A stretch of DNA of 7,640 nucleotides from JBEEMU01 sp043778315. Lineage in GTDB: Bacteria; Bacteroidota; Bacteroidia; Chitinophagales; Saprospiraceae. Location of the stretch: assembly GCA_043778315.1 (NCBI GenBank), contig JAYWGJ010000137.1, positions 1 through 7,640 on the forward strand, read 5' to 3'. The position numbers were made by a program, and so were the translations under genes. The notes below the pieces were generated by a model that was not told the origin of the DNA, did not search any database, and saw only the letters and a program-made list of their open reading frames with translations. This document shows, piece by piece, positions 5,915-7,640 of the stretch (its first letter is position 1; the number at the start of each line of letters is the position of its first letter).

Positions 5915-6260
5915 GCTGTAAACTATAAGCTGTAAACTTTTGACCGTTAGGGAGGTACTTTTGGCTGTAAGCTGTAAGCGGTAGGCTGTAAACTTTTGAC
6001 CGTTAGGGAGGTACTCTCGACTGTAAGCTGTAAGCCGTAAACTTTTGACCTTTGGAGGGAAATAATAGGCTGTAAGCTATAAACTTTTGACCGTTAGGGA
6101 GAAACAATAAGCTGTAAACAATAAGCAATAAACTTCTTTGACCGTTATATCTTGTAAAAAACAATAAGCTGTAAACAATAAGCAATAAACTTTTTTGACC
6201 GTTATATCTTGTAAAAAATAATAAGCTGTAAATCATAAGCAATAAGCTTTTTGACTTTCG
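5911..6260. repeat. Heptanucleotide-phased tandem repeat array between aroQ and the GH13 gene
   Basis: From 5911 to about 6134 the sequence divides cleanly into 7-mers, mostly variants of GTAAGCT/GTAAACT/ATAAGCT, punctuated by a constant TTTGACC heptamer usually followed by GTTAGGG. The GACC anchors are at 5942, 5998, 6047, 6089, 6140, 6197 and a decayed one at 6253. The first three spacings are 56, 49 and 42 bp, that is 8, 7 and 6 heptamers. The last units are 57- and 56-bp repeats with GTTATAT and CTTGTAA replacing GTTAGGG; those two copies are nearly identical. There are no unique spacers, so it is not CRISPR. The plus strand has TAA in almost every heptamer, stopping all frames; the minus strand is open only by chance. 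It holds no gene and no convincing promoter for the GH13 gene. Confidence 0.9.
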
Positions 6261-6287
6261 CGAGCATGGTTTATTGCTTACAGTTTA
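6229..6287. repeat. Inverted copy closing the heptamer array
   Basis: The array's last heptamers TAAATCATAAGCAATAA (6229-6245) pair at 14 of 17 positions with the reverse-orientation copy TTATTGCTTACAGTTTA (6271-6287) across a 25-nt loop; the inner 10 bp are perfect. The array thus ends in a hairpin-capable inversion 26 bp before the GH13 start. It may act as a weak terminator or mark a rearrangement. Confidence 0.7.
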
Positions 6288-6313
6288 TAGTTCAATGTTT
6301 AAACTTAAAAAAA

Positions 6314-7640
6314 ATGATAAAAAACAACCTTACTTTACTACTTTTAGTACTTATCATGCGCCTCACATTCGCGCAAAACGCGGCTACGCCGATACAACAC
6401 CTCTGCCCTACGCATTGGTGGGCAGGTATGCAAAACGAAAGCCTCGGGGTGTTGGTACACGCCAAAGACATTGCGCAGTATTCACCTAAAATGAAATCAT
6501 ATAAAGGTGTAAAATTAAAAGATGTGGTGCGCACCGAAAACCCTAATTATGTCTTCTTGGAGTTGCGAATAAGCAAAAAAGCCGCCGCAGGCAAGCTGCA
6601 TTTTGATTTTACGAATACAAAAAATACGCCTATCAACCTCGACTACGAGCTAAAAGCGCGCAAAACAGGCGATAAAAACCGCATTCAGGGCTTGACAGCT
6701 GCCGATTTTATTTATTTGTTGATGCCCGACCGTTTCGCCAACGGCGACAAAAATAATGATATTGTGAACACCATGAACGATACGCGCCTACGTCGCGACT
6801 CGGGCTTTGTGCGGCACGGCGGCGACCTGCAAGGCGTGATAAACCACCTCGATTACCTTAAAGACTTGGGCGTGACTGCGCTTTGGATGACCCCCGTATT
6901 TGAGAACAACCAACCTTTTGAGAGCTATCACGGCTACGCTTTTACCGACCACTATAAGGTTGATGCGCGCTTAGGCACAAACGATTTGTACCAAAAATTA
7001 GTGGATAATGCGCACGGCAAGGGCTTGAAAATTGTGACCGATTTGGTGCATAACCACATCGGCAATAAACATTGGTTGTACCAAGATTTACCTGCCAAGT
7101 CGTGGGTGCATCAGTGGAGCGAGTTTACGCGCACCACTTACCGCGCTACCACTTTGATGGACCCTTACGGGAGTAGAAAAGAGCAGCTACAGATGACAGA
7201 CGGCTGGTTTGATAAACACATGCCTGACCTCGACCAAAACAATCCACAAGTAGCTAACTACCTCATTCAGAACAATATATGGTGGATAGAGGAGTTTGGT
7301 GTAGATGCCTTTCGGGTAGATACTTACGCCTATCCCGACCAAAATTTTATGGGCAATTGGGCGGCAGCCATACTCAGAGAATATCCGAAATTCGGTATTT
7401 TTGGCGAGACATGGGTGCAAGGTATCGGCGTACAGGCGTTTTTTGCTAAGAATAATATTGCAGCTAATGCAGCAAAAAATATAAGTGGTTTACCCAAAAA
7501 CAACAGCCAAACCTCGCAGTTGCCGGGCGTAACCGATTTTCAACTCTACTACGCAATACAGGAGGCACTCAATAAAGAAATGGGCTGGACGGAAGGCATA
7601 CAACAGATTTACCATACGCTCGCGGTGGATTATATTTATG
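6314..7640 (+). CDS. Secreted GH13 alpha-glucanase, cyclomaltodextrinase/neopullulanase (SusA-like) type (3' end beyond window)
   Basis: 442 codons are seen with no stop; the C-terminal part is missing. It hydrolyses alpha-1,4-glucans or cyclodextrins, probably in the periplasm. Seen: signal peptide at 1-20 (MIKNN, leucine-rich core, TFA cleavage before Q21); an N-terminal Ig-like cyclomaltodextrinase domain at about 29-115, opening CPTHWWAGMQNESLGVLVHA; FIYLLMPDRFANGD (132-145), the start of the barrel; GGDLQGVINHLDYLKDLGVTALWMTPV (169-195); SYHGY (204-208); conserved region I DLVHNH (243-248); region II GVDAFRVDTYAYP with R334 and nucleophile D336; and region III IFGETW with acid/base E365. 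Region IV (HD) lies past the edge. ATG at 6314 is chosen because the signal peptide follows directly; the ATG at 6295 is out of frame. No adjacent susC/susD is visible. Upstream is the heptamer array, and no clear -7 element was found. Exact substrate is uncertain. Confidence 0.92.
   Translation, partial: MIKNNLTLLLLVLIMRLTFAQNAATPIQHLCPTHWWAGMQNESLGVLVHAKDIAQYSPKMKSYKGVKLKDVVRTENPNYVFLELRISKKAAAGKLHFDFTNTKNTPINLDYELKARKTGDKNRIQGLTAADFIYLLMPDRFANGDKNNDIVNTMNDTRLRRDSGFVRHGGDLQGVINHLDYLKDLGVTALWMTPVFENNQPFESYHGYAFTDHYKVDARLGTNDLYQKLVDNAHGKGLKIVTDLVHNHIGNKHWLYQDLPAKSWVHQWSEFTRTTYRATTLMDPYGSRKEQLQMTDGWFDKHMPDLDQNNPQVANYLIQNNIWWIEEFGVDAFRVDTYAYPDQNFMGNWAAAILREYPKFGIFGETWVQGIGVQAFFAKNNIAANAAKNISGLPKNNSQTSQLPGVTDFQLYYAIQEALNKEMGWTEGIQQIYHTLAVDYIY

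Noticed and set aside
5956..5963. TACTTTTG as a -7 promoter element
   Set aside because: It matches TAnnTTTG but is a by-product of the array's heptamers and lies 350 bp from the next gene.
6003..6242. Minus-strand frame of 79 codons with repeated VYSLLFFTRYNGQ-like segments
   Set aside because: It is an artefact of the heptamer array: stops fall on the plus strand in TAA, leaving the complement open; the 19-residue period is just the 57-bp DNA repeat.
5911..6260. CRISPR array
   Set aside because: Repeats are contiguous 7-mers with no unique spacers of constant length, and no cas gene is present.
6274..6489. Plus-strand frame of 71 codons overlapping the GH13 start
   Set aside because: It overlaps the signal peptide and first domain of the GH13 gene in another frame and has no recognisable content.
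7187..7420. Minus-strand frame of 77 codons
   Set aside because: Antisense to GH13 conserved regions II and III; a shadow.

Overview
The window looks like a chromosomal stretch of a Bacteroidota bacterium, probably a Cytophagales-like lineage. The reasons are: no Shine-Dalgarno sequences before the starts; matches to the Bacteroidota -7 promoter element (TAnnTTTG) before aroQ and in the fur/perR leader; a SusA/neopullulanase-like GH13 enzyme with a signal peptide; a PD-(D/E)XK (Rpn/PDDEXK transposase-like) remnant with EGKA repeats; and marked AT-richness outside the housekeeping genes. The genus cannot be fixed from sequence alone.

Layout. (1) Positions 1-977, minus strand: 3'-truncated (window edge) glycosyltransferase, clearly more AT-rich than its neighbours. 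(2) Positions 978-1269: AT-rich divergent intergenic region. Its right half is eight contiguous 17-bp repeats that also read as overlapping Fur/PerR-type 7-1-7 boxes, ending 2 bp before a start codon. (3) Positions 1270-3926, plus strand: a PerR-like Fur-family regulator followed after 38 bp by a full-length catalase-peroxidase katG, most simply an autoregulated peroxide-response operon. (4) Positions 3927-5193: two facing-away terminators, then two minus-strand genes that look decayed: a 5'-truncated PDDEXK-transposase-type gene and a small coiled-coil-like protein gene whose natural ATG is cut off by an in-frame TAA. (5) Positions 5194-5494: divergent intergenic region with a long structured inverted repeat and an aroQ promoter element. 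(6) Positions 5495-5914, plus: aroQ, type II 3-dehydroquinate dehydratase. (7) Positions 5911-6260: heptanucleotide-phased tandem array that begins on the aroQ stop codon and ends in an inverted copy. (8) Positions 6314-7640, plus: secreted GH13 cyclomaltodextrinase/neopullulanase-type enzyme, open at the window end.

The main functional story is oxidative-stress control: a metal-dependent peroxide sensor sits beneath an unusually long, exactly periodic operator array and is probably co-transcribed with katG. The other genes (glycosyltransferase, aroQ, GH13) appear to be independent units separated by terminators or repeats. The most unusual structures are the two periodic DNA elements, the 17-bp operator array and the 7-bp array. 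No complete new defence or mobile system is visible.
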